From: Tomocerus qinae
Taxonomy: Eukaryota; Arthropoda; Collembola; Entomobryomorpha; Tomoceridae
DNA: 64,000 nt
Direction of reading: 5' to 3'
Assembly: GCA_020055645.1 (NCBI GenBank)
Contig: CM034549.1
Coordinates: 30,651,930-30,715,929, forward strand
Below, in pieces: positions 1 to 12,704 of this stretch (positions are counted from its first letter, which is position 1; each line of letters begins with the position of its first letter). Position numbers and translations under genes: made by a program. The notes beneath the pieces are model-generated. The model did no database searches, was not told where the DNA came from, and saw only the letters and a list, made by a program, of their open reading frames with translations.

Positions 1-453
1 ATTTATTCTCTTGTGCTAGTTGAAGATGAATGACCTTTCAGGAGCTAATTTGACATCTGCTGTCTCATCATACTTATCTTGATAAGAACTTACCTCAGAA
101 TAGTACAGATGCAAGATATTTTAAGTACGTAGTAGTAATAAATAGTAAAGTGGTAATAAGTACATAACGTTCTCTATTCACATGTGCAGAATCTCTTTAG
201 AAATTGATAGACAAATTGGGAAGACGTAAGTTTTCAACTTGAGATTGAGAAGATGAAGTGCAATGAGGAAATAGATGAATAACAGTTTATTCAGGTTTGC
301 AATAGACTACTAAGTATGATATAATGGCAATAATGAGATGTACCTGACGGTGAACTGATAAAGTGGCAATATTCGGAACAAAATGATCTGTTGAGGTTAG
401 GTTTAGGAGGATTTCGTTTGAAAATTCTGGTCAGTGAAGAAAATACCTTCACG
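1..453. other. Upstream non-coding sequence of the first EB gene
   Basis: AT-rich sequence with no convincing coding frame. It should hold the promoter and 5' UTR of the EB-module gene starting at 454. I see no clear TATA box. Confidence 0.4.
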
Positions 454-2112
454 ATGTTAGGTAGAATGAAATATTGTTTTATTGTCCTGATATTTTTACT
501 CGTAAAATTGGAATCTACTCTGGAATACGAAGGAAACGAAGAGGATTTTGAATTTGAGGATGGAGGAGACCAGGAAGATGATTACACAAATGGGAATTCT
601 CCAGGACGGGCATTTGGAGAGTCTTGCAACAAAACGGAGCAATGTGATCCAGAATTGTGGCTGAGTTGTGTGGAAGGAAGTTGTGGCTGTACTTCGGAGC
701 AGATATCTTCTGTGGACGAGTATGATGGACCTACTAAAACTTATTGCATTGGGTTAGCAGGGGCAAATTGTGAAAGCAAGCGGAAAACAGGAACTACTCG
801 TCGAAATCGAAAAGTAAAATCACTTAGTTCATTTTTCGGAATCCGATTGGGAATTAGTTCTCCGAATTTCTACAAGAATATGGACTGCATAGAAAACGCA
901 GAGTGCGATGGCCTTCGTTGTGTCTGTCATCCGGATTTCTTTCGAAATTCCAATGGTTCTTGTGCGAAGAAGAAAGCAATGTACCAGAAATGTAGTTCAA
1001 ATGAAGAATGTCAAAAATCGGAGTCTTTGGTTTGCTTGCAGGGCAAATGTCGCTGTCCCTTTTCTTTGATAGCTGAAAGGAATTCTCACGGGGATCGAAA
1101 ATGTGTTATTCCAGCCGGTGGGGTCTGCAACGAGATAATGGGTCTCGTGAAGGATGAAAATGGATACAATATAAATGACAACGACTGTGTGCGAAATGCG
1201 GATTGTTCGGGTAGAGTTTGCGAGTGCAATCATAACTTCCGCATATCAACAGACAAGTCATGCGGGGGCGACTTTGGATCTGCTTGTGGAAAAGGACAGC
1301 CTTGTTCAGACATACAATTCGTGTGCCGAGACTCGCGTTGTCAGTGCAGGTACTCTGCCCACCAGTATTATGACGAAGAGCGACGATTGTGCCTCAGCCT
1401 AGCTAATGGACCTTGTTCGAATCCAATAAATTCGGAAATCATTGGAATTGATGTCATAAGTGGTGGGAGCAGGAGTAGATGGAGAGATGGAAGTGTAAAT
1501 GGCAATTGGGGTAATCGAACAAAATTCTTTAAGGGCAAATGCTCTCCTAATTCCATTTGTGTGAATAATGGCTACTTTAATGAATGTGTGTGCAAGTCTG
1601 GGTTTGCTGAGAACAGCGAAGGAAAGTGCATTAAGACTTACGGAGCGAATTGTGAAAAGGATAGTGACTGTAGTGGGAACGACCGATTATCGTGTGTGAA
1701 CGGTAAGTGCAAATGCCCGGATGCTTACTCCGTCTATTCTCCGGAAACGAGACGCTGTCTTGGCTTGGTCGGTTCCCGATGCTCCAGAATTGGATTTGGA
1801 AGCAATGCTATTAGCAGTTCCACCAGCAAAGGTATTATGGCCATGGCTGCAGGAGTAGCTGGAGTGGCTGGAGTTGCGGGAGCTGGAAATTCCTATAACC
1901 CCACGGAAGACACTCCCGGCTATTGTATACAAAATGCTAGCTGTGTCCAACCTGTGAAGAGCGTACATGGAAAATGCATTTGCAACGGAGGATTTGAGCC
2001 GACGGGGAATAGGACTTGTCGACTCGTAACAACTCCTCCTTCTTCGTCTTCCCCGATTACAGCTCACGGAATTAAACCTGAAACTAAGAATTCTACTTTC
2101 ATTTTGACATAA
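454..2112 (+). CDS. Secreted EB-module cysteine-rich protein, intronless
   Basis: Uninterrupted frame of 552 residues. ATG 454 is chosen because it opens a typical signal peptide (residues 1-21, hydrophobic core around 6-17); ATG 466 would also work. An acidic stretch (about residues 25-45) is followed by a chain of cysteine modules of EB/EGF-like type, with recurring C-x-C and 'C..GKC.C' spacing and the phrase 'YYDEE..LCLSLANGPC' that recurs in the two downstream plus-strand genes. Several loops are longer than in those paralogues: one basic/Ser-rich, one Gly/Arg/Asn-rich, and an Ala/Gly/Val run near residues 466-479. The protein ends in a Ser/Thr/Pro tail with no membrane anchor. An AATAAA lies at 2663. 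Function is unknown; EB-module proteins are generally secreted or surface-attached. The lack of introns, against seven and two in the paralogues, may mean a retrocopy. Confidence 0.85.
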   Translation: MLGRMKYCFIVLIFLLVKLESTLEYEGNEEDFEFEDGGDQEDDYTNGNSPGRAFGESCNKTEQCDPELWLSCVEGSCGCTSEQISSVDEYDGPTKTYCIGLAGANCESKRKTGTTRRNRKVKSLSSFFGIRLGISSPNFYKNMDCIENAECDGLRCVCHPDFFRNSNGSCAKKKAMYQKCSSNEECQKSESLVCLQGKCRCPFSLIAERNSHGDRKCVIPAGGVCNEIMGLVKDENGYNINDNDCVRNADCSGRVCECNHNFRISTDKSCGGDFGSACGKGQPCSDIQFVCRDSRCQCRYSAHQYYDEERRLCLSLANGPCSNPINSEIIGIDVISGGSRSRWRDGSVNGNWGNRTKFFKGKCSPNSICVNNGYFNECVCKSGFAENSEGKCIKTYGANCEKDSDCSGNDRLSCVNGKCKCPDAYSVYSPETRRCLGLVGSRCSRIGFGSNAISSSTSKGIMAMAAGVAGVAGVAGAGNSYNPTEDTPGYCIQNASCVQPVKSVHGKCICNGGFEPTGNRTCRLVTTPPSSSSPITAHGIKPETKNSTFILT

Positions 2113-3910
2113 TAGCCTAATTAATGTCTACTTTGTGAATACTTTAGGGACTCATTCTGCACTCTCCTCTCGCACTACCTAATTTTATTCCATTAACTAA
2201 CTGCATTAAAGGAAAACTACATTAAATCCTAATGATTCTCCTCCGAATTACGGCATTCTCCACTCATTTCTTACATTTTCTTCTCTCTCCGCCAGCTCTC
2301 TAACTCCTGCTCACTCTAATGTGTACAAATACTACGCCAGACTATCAGGATACATTCTCAGATCATTTTATCCTCACTAATTGTTGTAATTGTTAATCAA
2401 GGTGTACTATCTACTAACTTAATACTAAGTTTACGCAGTAAACACCTATACCTAGTATCTAGTATGTAATCTCGAACTAGAATTAATGTAAGTAGTATCT
2501 AGTTAATTGTTCTCCGGATAAAATGATGATTAATGTCCTCAAACTCCTTTAAAATTTCATGAATCATTAATCACTAGCCAAATGGTTAAGTGTGCTTGTG
2601 TAATATAGTACACTGTACACACTTCTGTCGTTTTATTCTAATTAATTTTGTATCACATGATCCAATAAAAGTTTAAGGACAAGTGAACATGCATCAAACA
2701 TCTGTACTGTTGATATTTTCACAATTAATGCGTAAAATGACTTTGACCCTAATAGGGCAATTTATTTCTGACACTAACAAAATGTCCAGGCAGGATCTGA
2801 GTCCGTGTTATTTATACAATCATCTTCACTAGAGCCATCATCATCAGTCATCACTCATAATTCACAATAGTTAATTATTCTTTCCATATTATAATCTTTC
2901 GATAGATTAATCGCTGTTACAAAGTACAAACTCATATTGCCAACATAATAACCAAGAGATCCAAATGCATACTAAAAGAAAGAGCTGCAATGCACATTTT
3001 ATTTTTCAGTTGATCCGACTTGTTAATCGTTTAGGTACTCGACCCGAAACTTTATGAGAAAATTGCTTTCGTTGATTATCTGCTACAATAGAATATAAAA
3101 ATGTCGTTGTCTGCAAGTAAGATTGGTGCATATCTTGCTTTTCTTCAGTAATAAAATGAATTGCCTGGGATCTTTGTCTTTAGAAGATTCGTGTGGATGA
3201 AATAAGACGTTTCTTTCTTTAACTGAGTCTACTGCGACAATTCCAGTTGTAAATCATTCCATTTTATTGTATTTAATATCTCCTTGACTAATGAAGACTG
3301 AAGTGTGAAGGGTGAATCACTACAGAGAAGATCGAAAAAGTTTATGCCTATATGTTATCGCACGTATGCTGCTATCAAAATAGAAATAGTAAACAATAAT
3401 AGCAACTCGAGTATAGTAAGTATTATATAAATAGAAATAAATGCTTTAAAAGGAGATATCTTGTTGATTCGGTCTTCTATTCAGAATGATTTCCTGCCAT
3501 AAATGACACTGATATTAGAGTAAACAGAATGTATGTAGCTGCAAAGTCCATAATTATACAGGATCTAATCCAAACGATACAATATAGTTGAGGAGACTGA
3601 GATTGAAAAAAAGTGCTCTATATTTTCCTTTTCTCGTCCTTGAGCAACAGTTTGGGGATCTCTAATAAAATATAGTAACCCAACATAACATTCATTGTTC
3701 GCTCATCAGCAGAACAAAACAAACAAAAGTTGCGTTTTCAAATCGTCCTTAGAATTTATTTATCTACCATTTGCCAAGTTGCAGCCAATTGAATTTGATC
3801 GCAACTGACGTTCATAAATAGACTTATTTCATAGCAATAATATACATTGCACAAATATCTTACGGACTGCATAAATTAATTGAAAGCCCCAAATTGCACT
3901 TCTCGGAAAA
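2113..3910. other. 3' UTR and intergenic spacer
   Basis: No gene seen. The first ~550 bp are probably the 3' UTR of the upstream gene, with AATAAA at 2663. The rest is AT-rich spacer and the promoter side of the next EB gene. Confidence 0.4.
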
Positions 3911-5811
3911 ATGGTATGCTCTTCTTCCGCAATTTGTAAGGAATATAAAATTTATCCCAATAAATAAGATCACCGCATTATCTAATCTTTGGTTTCAAAT
4001 TCAGTTTCTTCAGAATAATTTGAGATACTTTTGGTCTTTGTTCCTGTGCATTCTCATCCGCATCTCCATCCCGATTGTGGAAGTATACGGGTCACTTGAA
4101 GCTCCCCAAGGAAAAGGATATCTAGAGGCGTGCAGTGATAAAGAGCCTTGTCAGTCAATAAAATGGCTCACCTGTCAAGATGGACTGTGCATTTGTCAAA
4201 ATCCAGAAGAAATTGTCTACGATGATGACAGTGGCCAATGCTCAGCTCTTGCCGGTTTTCACAGAATTTTAATTTTAATCCATGTTAACAAGTTTTGACA
4301 ATTCTAACTCTTATTTTCAGGATATTCTTGTCTGAGAAGTGCTCCGAGCTCCGTACCTGATTACGAAACTGATTCTCGCTATTACATCAGCTGTGTACCT
4401 CATGCCAAGTGCACTTACCCTGAAGATGAGTGTCAATGCGAGTTCAGATACTACAAAGCTGATAATAATAGTTGTCTTCGACAAATGGGCTATGGCGCAT
4501 CTTGCCGGGTTGACGAAGAATGTGACAATTTCAAATTTTTGTCTTGCATCGGAGGTTTCTTATAAATATAATTCATATTTAATTAGAGATAATTTTAACA
4601 CGAGTAATAATAATAATCATTTTTGCTAAAGGGACTTGCCAATGCGACGCAATGCATCGGTATGACACGAAAAACGAAAAGTGCTACGTCCCAGTCGGTT
4701 AGTAGTAATTTTCTTTTATTTTGTCGATAGTGTGAACAATTTTGAATAATGCAACTTTTCAAATCTTTAGGAAATGCATGCAAAGTTATCGATTTCATGT
4801 CGATAAGCGAGGAGCACTATGCAGATGATGAATGCCCAGAACATGCTTCTTGCACCGACGGACTTTGCAATTGTGATTCTGGGTTCAAGATTTGTTCAGA
4901 TAAAACTTGTGGCAGAGACTACGGAGACACATGCAGTTCGGAAGAGAAATGTTCTGATATTGTAATCCATTTTAGTCATAATTGGTCGAAAGTTCCAAAT
5001 GTACCTAATTGCCTTTAATTAATTTGGTTCTGTAAATTCCATTTTTGTGTAGCAATTCAGCTGCCGGAACCAAGAGTGTAAATGCAAATATCCGTAAGAG
5101 AATAACAAAGAATACTAATTACACAATTGTCTAGAAACTAGTTCCTTTGCTATTTGCTGTATTTTCAAGCTCCGAAATGACTCCACTAATGCAATCTGTA
5201 GGAGGAAAGTTTATAATTATTTATATTACGCTGTGCTATTTTGCAGGCTACATCAATACTACGACGAGAATTCGAATCAGTGCATAAGCCTTGTAACAGG
5301 ACCATGTTCAGGATCTCGGGAAAGCAAATCCGGGCAGAATGCTTCACAAACCTGCACGGAAAATGCTGTTTGTCATGAAACACCTGCTTACAATTACTGT
5401 AGATGTAAAGATGGCTTTGTCGAAAACAACGATGGTCATTGTGTTAAAGCATACGGCAGTCAGTGCCAGTTGGATGAAGAGTGCGATAATATTGCACCTC
5501 TGGCCTGTATCGAAAACACTTGCAACTGCCCTGATAAATTGCAAGTTTACGATGACAAACTGCGGAAATGTATCGGTACGTCCCATTAAACTAATTATAC
5601 ATTCTCCAAATTACGTTTTAGTGTTCGATTTAATGTTCTTTACTTCTCAGGGCTGGCCGGGGCTCGTTGTTTTAAGGATGCTAACTCGACAATGAACGTT
5701 TGCACGGCTAATTCTGTGTGCGTCAAGACAAATCCTCAATTAAATTACGGTAAATGTGTCTGTGTTCGTGGCTCTACAGCTACAGCTGCTAGAACTTGCA
5801 TAAAATCTTAA
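3911..5811 (+). CDS. Secreted EB-module cysteine-rich protein, multi-exon
   Basis: Best model: exons 4014-4254, 4321-4554, 4632-4697, 4771-4961, 5053-5093, 5247-5575 and 5651-5811 (TAA), all with GT-AG borders and matching phases. The frame through the signal-peptide-like segment (hydrophobic 'LFLCILIRI') has no ATG. A start codon can be supplied by an ATG at 3911 directly followed by a donor, splicing in phase to 4014 (or 4005). That first exon is tentative. The model then gives 421 residues, close to the 427 of the next paralogue. Six or so cysteine modules align with both neighbours, for example 'LHQYYDENSNQCISL' against 'AHQYYDEERRLCLSL'. Introns fall inside and between modules. AATAAA lies near 6069. 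Probably extracellular; function unknown. Confidence 0.75.
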
Positions 5812-8800
5812 AACTCCTCAGCAGATTGATTATTTTTGATCTTAAGTATTTTTCTGTATTACTATATGTTTAATAGTAAATTGTATAGCTAATGCCATAT
5901 TGATTGATATTAATAGTATTACAAATACATGCAATTATTTTCACCGCATTTCATCGCAGTAGAATTGAAAACAAATGCTAATCAACCTACAACATTGTTA
6001 AATTGTTAACTAGAAGCACATTGACAGGAATAATTAATGTAAACTGTTGAACTTATGTCTTGTAATTAAATAAATAAATATCAGTACCGTGCAGTGCTGA
6101 ATTTATATTTGGAACAACGAATAAGGGTCTTCTTTCATATATAGTGTAATATAATGTAGGAGTAAGTAGGTATACTCACATGAAATTTGCTACCTAAACC
6201 TAACTGAAATGAATGGAGAGGGGATTTTAGGTAGGTGAATCAATACTAGTACGAGATAGTAGACTCTTATAAATTATTCTTTAGCATATATTCAAGCATT
6301 TTATATCAGATATTTGCAGAATAAATATTTGCGTTCTAATGGTCTTAGCATGCCAGACATGCTTTGTTTGTCCTACTTTATTCAATTTATATGACACTTG
6401 GTACATTCGAATATTGCTGAGCTGAGTTGAACAGATTGTGAGGGAATCATGTCAGTTATAACGATGATAACTAACTAACCATAACGTTAATCGGATACAG
6501 CTCACTCACTCAACTCCTCATCCATTTCACATTCAAAGGATATTAAACAGTATGTGCTTAAAATATGAACGAGGAGGAACTGTTGCCAAGAACAAGAAGA
6601 ATGGAAGAACAAACCAGCAAGGACACACACAGCTCTATGCTCCACATTACTTTTGCTTACATCCACACAATGCATGGAGATTTGTAGCTTAATCTTTTCT
6701 ACTACACAGCACGACACATAAGAAGTCCAACTCCTACTAGTTCTCGCTAATTCTTTCTCATAGTACCAGTTCCAGCCAACCATCCGTTTCATTCCGTTCC
6801 ACTGATCATTGCACAGCATCGCTTATCTATACAATAAAAATATAGGCACTCTCTGCAGACTCCAAAACAATAGCAAGCACTACACAGCCAAGTAGTATCC
6901 GCAATACTTCTTTTTTCATCCTATCCTCACTCGTCCAACAGAAACTTCTAGAAAATTGTTTTCTTATATGCTACTTATAGTGTATGGAAAACCGTATGTT
7001 CTCTCACTCTGGTTAACAACCATAAAATGTCCATATACTGCACTAGGAATGCCGAAAAGCTCTTTGAAAATTATCGTTTTTCATTCGGACTAACAAGGAT
7101 AAATGATTTTCTGCAACAAAAATGTCTAAAATTTAAATTTAAACCATTTCTCTAATTTCAGAATAATGTTCTATACTTGCTAATCACATTAATCAGGTTT
7201 TATAGTCTTCTGAACAGAGATAGATACTATAATGATCATTCTTATGGACTAATAAATTAATATGTCACTCTTAAACTCATTTCTGTGCAGAGTGATGATC
7301 ATGTGAGTCATTGATGCGGTGGGGAATCACAATATAGATTTGGGAATGATGATGTTAAAGAAAAAATTGGGAAGATATTTTCCAATGATGGTATCTTAAT
7401 CAAGATATTGGATATTTTAGTACTAGTATATACTTTTCGCAGTAAAATCCCGCTAACAGATGCTGTAACACTATAAGTGAGGTATTGTGCAAAATCGATG
7501 AAATGCATCTGAAGTTGTAGTAATGGTCCTTATTCCATATGCCAAGGAATGAAGTTAGTTTGGAGGAATATCTCCATCCAAAACAGAATAAACCAGTAAA
7601 GAATAAGGTAATCTTACGTCTTCTTTTTCCTCCACTTACCATAAAGCAAGAGCTACAGTTTTAGGTGAATGTTATGTAGAAAGGTATGATATTGTCGGAG
7701 AAAGCGGCTCTGCACACGCGAACCAAAGTAGAACGAAATAGCGGAGTAAAATGTAACGAAACGGAACATAGTAGCATTATTAGTAAGGTGGAGTGGGACG
7801 TAATTTTATACTATAGCAGTAATGCATGAAAGTTTAATGCAGACATTTGGATTTTCTCTGTCATCTCCTTCTCCTCCTATATCAGATAATGCTATCCAAC
7901 TCTCTGGCTTCTCTAGGGCTCTTTTTATGTAAAAATAAGAACTACCTCAGGTTTATACCCTGAGGACAAGCATTAGTTTGTTGTGCAGAGAAATATCATT
8001 TCGCATTGGAATTATTACTATTAGGTCGAGTTATATAGGCAGTTTAAAGCTATATTATTATAGGAGGGTAAGGGTAGTAGGTCTCAACTAAAATTGAATT
8101 CTATATGATTCAATGGGATCCAATCCCGTTCACACAAAACACAATCAGCTAAAGAAATTCTGAAGGAAAAGAAAAGACTTTTAATGAAAGCACGCTTCCC
8201 TTTCACATCAACTCCCTGGAAAGAAATCTAATAAGAAACTAGATTTTCATTCATGTTGCATGTAATGTATAGGATCTAATAGCTACCTACACCTATCTAT
8301 TCTAGTAGTCTATATGGATTCAAAAATGCATTCCGAATTCCAAATCGTAAAAAAGTGGAAAACACAAGTAAGAAAATAAATTGGCACAAGTTGAAAGCAT
8401 ATTATGTAGTGCATAATACAATGTAGTGTTTTTATATGCGATATGACTATAGAGCATTTTAGTAAGTATATCTAAGATTTTTTAGGAGGAAAAGTAGAAA
8501 TGCAATATCTGGCTGCTGGAACATGAAACAGTCAGATTGTTTTTGTCGGTGGAACCTTGTTAGTCCAATTGTGTTTTCACTTTCACCCTCCGCAAAAGTT
8601 TTTCATGCTTTTCTCAACTTTCATTACTGACTCTAAATGTTTTTCCAGCATTTCTTAAAGGAATCTTGACATGGCATGACAAGTGAAGAAAGTAAATAGC
8701 TCTACATTCAAAGATACAAAGAAATCCGGGAAATTGTAAGGTAAGAATATAACGTAAATGGCTAATAAGTACCTATAGGTCGAGTGAAAACCAACTGTAT

Positions 8801-9984
8801 GTTTGTAATAAAGAAGAAAATCTTCTCGGGTTAATTTGAAGGAACGGAATTGGAGAATGGACGCGCATGGAGAGCCAACATACACTGGAACAGACAGCCT
8901 CTGTTACTCTTCTGTTATGTTCACTGTTCGCAGGAGAGTAATATTCTAGAAGATCTTGAAAGGAAATCGATATAGTGCATCTCATCTTCTGACTTCACAC
9001 AGCGAATATATCTCTACTACTGCTACAATATTATATAACTTTGATAACTGGGCAATAGTGTAGCACTGAAACATTCACAAACTACACTGGAAAAGGACCA
9101 CATTCCAGACTTACTTCCAAACAACTCCACATACTATACAAAGTACAACACTCATCTGCGCTACTACACGATCTGATTTCACATTATCTTACAGCTCCTT
9201 CACTCCGCAGTAGTCATTCGACAGCCACGGGAAAAGCAACTTCCGCTGTCCTTCACAAACATCTCCACTGCTAACAAATATTTTCCTTTTACCACGCCAT
9301 TCAATCTTTTTTCACTACTATTAATGTACCTGTGTGTCATGTCATTTATCAATTCTGATTGCCAGTAAAGTCATAACCTACAGTGAATAAAAGGGATTAT
9401 TCAGATTTAAGTGGAAATCTCACTCGACTCTATTCTAATAGATCTTGACATTCACATCTGATGTAATTCAATTTTCTCAATCTTCACATTCACTCACAGA
9501 TCAAATCTTTCCATTTGCACGAACGGATATCATCAACAGGTAATGCATTTCTTTTGTCTTTCATCTGATCTTGGATCAATGCAATGCAAACCTAAACTAG
9601 TACATTCAAAAGAAAGAAAGCTTGCATTTATCATCTTTCATATTGTATTACGACAATCTAGTCAACTAAAACATTTTCCATTTAATGTTAATTGCGCAGC
9701 TATGTATTACATTATTTAACTGCTTTTTTGAATTTAATGGCTGAAAATTGTTACCAAATTAACATTCTACCACTAAAGCCCATTTCCTGGGTGGTAACGT
9801 ATAAAACTTAGCTTTAAAACATTATTGTACATTGAATGTAGGTAGGTAATATATATCTTAATTAAGAAAAGCACTTAGCTGTAGCTTTAATTACAGAATG
9901 GAATAGGATACTAAAAGTGGGACTCTGTTGGGAATGATATACTAAACTGTATGAATTAATAATGGGATTTTTTATTGTGAAGGA
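5812..9984. other. 4.2-kb gene-free spacer
   Basis: Only short, unconvincing frames on both strands. No cysteine-module remnants, known mobile-element coding sequence or long repeats were recognised. Confidence 0.4.
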
Positions 9985-11434
9985 ATGAGAATGAAGAATT
10001 GTGTCTCATGGAAAAGACTGGTTCTAGTGGTGGCGATCATGACAATGATGTTCTTTTTGGTTGACGGCAGTGGCCACAGACAAAAGTACTTGGAGCCATG
10101 CAGTAAAACGAAGAAATGTGATTTTACTCGGTTTTTTCGCTGCGAAAGGGGAAAATGTGTTTGCTTTGATCCCCAGGAACTCCGTTACGACGATAAAAGT
10201 CGCCGCTGCGTCGGACGTGCTGGAGCCAACTGTTCGCAAACTTTCTATCCATTTGATGATGAACACGCAAATTATTTTCACATGAGAGGGACTACGACGA
10301 ATCACTGGAGATACGGCAACTCGTCCTTGAGATGCGGAGAGAATGCTTTTTGCGACTTTGATGGAACAGACCATAGATGCAAGTGTCGTAAAGACTTTTA
10401 CGACACCGTGAATGGAACCTGTCTCAGATTGAAAGGACACGGAGATGCTTGTGTTTTGGAGAAGGAATGCGACCCGGACAAATATCTCCTTTGTATTAAT
10501 AACACATGCCAATGCGACAAAGAAAAGAGAAAGTTTAGTCCGGAAGTAAACAAATGCGTTGTCCAAGCGGGAACTATTTGTGAACCTTTAAGGAACAAAG
10601 ATGATGGTCGACAAGTTGATGACTGCCCTGTCAACTCAGCTTGCACTGATGGGCTCTGCCGTTGTACAATGGGGACTCAGATTCATTCGGATATGACTTG
10701 TCAGCGCGGATACGGACAAGAATGTGGTCCTGATCATCCATGCGGGGATTCTGCTTTATCTTGTCGTTCAAAAATTTGCCAGTGTAAATATCCCTTCGTA
10801 AGTAGCATTAATCTTTCGATAATTATTTTCCAGATTTTACTTTGTACGTCCTTCTCTTCGTGATTACTATGCTTTCTATCCAACAGCACATGATTTACGA
10901 TGAAGATGCTCGGGAATGCGTTTCATTGGCATCAGGCCCCTGCACTATTAACGACACGTCAGTTTACTCTCTTCCTTGCACTAAAAATGCGGAATGCATT
11001 CAGAGAGGTCAAATAAGGGAATGCAAATGCAAAGAAGGATTTCTTCAGTCTACTACCGGCGAATGTGTGCAAGTCTATGGAAGCTCTTGTGAGACGGACA
11101 TCGAATGTGACAGGGTTTGTATTTCTTCATGACTAATCTAAGAAAATATTAATTTCTTGCCGTAATTTTTTATAAAAATGATTAATTATAGATACCCCCT
11201 TTGGCGTGCATAAATGGTCGTTGTGATTGCCTTGATGGTCTACTTCTCTACAATGCTGGAACAAGACGGTGCTTGGGAATGGTCGGCTCCAGATGCAATT
11301 TGAAAGCGGAGTCAAATGAATGTATAGAAAATGCTTCTTGTGGGAAATATGAAGAGGAGCCCTACGGGAAAATGGGGCGATGTGTCTGTAACACACTTTA
11401 TTCCGAGACTGCAAATCGTACCTGCGTTCGCTAG
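9985..11434 (+). CDS. Secreted EB-module cysteine-rich protein, three exons
   Basis: Exons 9985-10797, 10887-11114 and 11192-11434 (TAG) join in phase 0 to give 427 residues. ATG 9985 begins a clear signal peptide (basic 'MRMK', hydrophobic core about residues 10-25). The body is EB-type cysteine modules, starting near residue 37 and running to the C-terminus, with no membrane anchor. It is the closest structural match to the gene at 3911-5811. Intron 1 sits at nearly the same place as that gene's fifth internal intron ('KYP/LHQ'). Intron 2 (before 'IPPLACINGRC') is absent there, and the other introns of that gene are absent here. Same-strand tandem paralogue; function unknown. Confidence 0.88.
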
Positions 11435-11740
11435 ATGAATGAATTTTAACTTTACTGTGTACGATGTACCTTTCATTATTATTATAAATTAATTACTGAT
11501 ACAGGTACAACTTGCAGTAACACACCTATTGCTTGTTTATCGCTTTCTTGAAGTGTAAAAAATGTCGGACAACGCTGGAGTAATTTATTCCCTTTAGTAG
11601 TGTTTAGAGTTTTGAAAATAGTCCTACTTGATAGATGTTGACTTACCATTTACACTTTTCTCATGTTACTACTAAAATGTACAGTAAGTGATTGTCGTAG
11701 GTGCCTGCAATCAATATCTTCCATTTAGCAACTTGTCATA

Positions 11741-12197
11741 CGCTTTCACCATGCACAAGCACTACGGTTCGCTTTCACCATGCACAAGCATTTCGAATTT
11801 TAATCTTCGTGCCACATCTGTCTTCATCGCTGGTTTTGGGCACATATCAGAGCAAAGAAAGGCTTGTGGGGATTTAGCCGCAAACTCATTTGCAGGGTGA
11901 AAGTTGCGCGGAAAGTTACTAACGGCGGGTATTGATTCATATATACCGACATCTACAATGTGCACATTTAATAATTTTCCATAAAACTTTCACCATGTAA
12001 ATTTCGTATGGCAATGGACGACAATGTTATATAATCAGTGCGAATTTTAATTGCCCGTTGGTTTAGTTTAGGCACATATCATGGTAAAGAATGTCTTCTA
12101 TGGAGTTTGGCCAAGAGTTTAGCCTTAAAATGGGAATAATAATTATTTACGCCATGAAAGTTGTATGACAAATTACTAAATGCGGATACTGTATTGG
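11741..12197 (+). repeat. Direct repeat and diverged ~247-bp duplication
   Basis: A 21-bp sequence beginning CGCTTTCACCATG occurs at 11741 and 11770. A longer, diverged duplication follows: both copies start 'CGAATTTTAAT' (11794 and 12041), share 'GCACATATCA' and 'TTTAGCC', and end with a '.TGAAAGTTG...TTACTAA' phrase. Probably decayed repeat DNA. Confidence 0.45.
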
Positions 12198-12610
12198 CCA
12201 GTAATTCTCCCGAAAAATACGAATAGGACAGCCTAGATGAAGATAATGAGGTCTCCACTAAATTAACTCTGATAGGCGAACAGTCTCTATTAGACGTACT
12301 GAAAAAAACGAAGTACGATTCTTTTCCAGTAGTTTCGTAGATTGTGACAAAGGAGAAAAACGAAACGAAAAATTAAAAATCATCTTTTTCTTGTTTCCTA
12401 TAAGAAACATTATAACTGCAGTTCCCTTTCTTCCATATGGCGTCAAATCATCCATGATATTTGCAAATCCTCTTCCGTTCTGAGTTTCTGTGTTCGTAGC
12501 ATATAAAACCACCAAGTATCTGTAAGATGTCTAATATATACAAAGAAATATCTTCATCGATCAATTGCAATTGTTTAATTTCTGTCCTATCATAATGTAC
12601 ATAATATAGC

Positions 12611-12704
12611 AATTAATGTTTTCGATAATGTACCCCAACGTATACCTTCATGTGCTAAAGTATATAGAGGTATGCGTTGGGGTACATTATCGAAAACATT
12701 AATT
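12611..12704. repeat. Near-perfect inverted repeat (37-bp stem, 20-nt loop)
   Basis: The left arm 12611-12647 and right arm 12668-12704 are reverse complements with a single mismatch, which would be a wobble pair in RNA. The stem is too perfect for a typical animal microRNA precursor. A recent inverted duplication, a small MITE or a hairpin-siRNA source are the alternatives. Confidence 0.8.

Noticed and set aside
997-2067. Antisense frames within the first EB gene
   Set aside because: Shadows of the sense coding sequence, lacking signal peptide or domain evidence.
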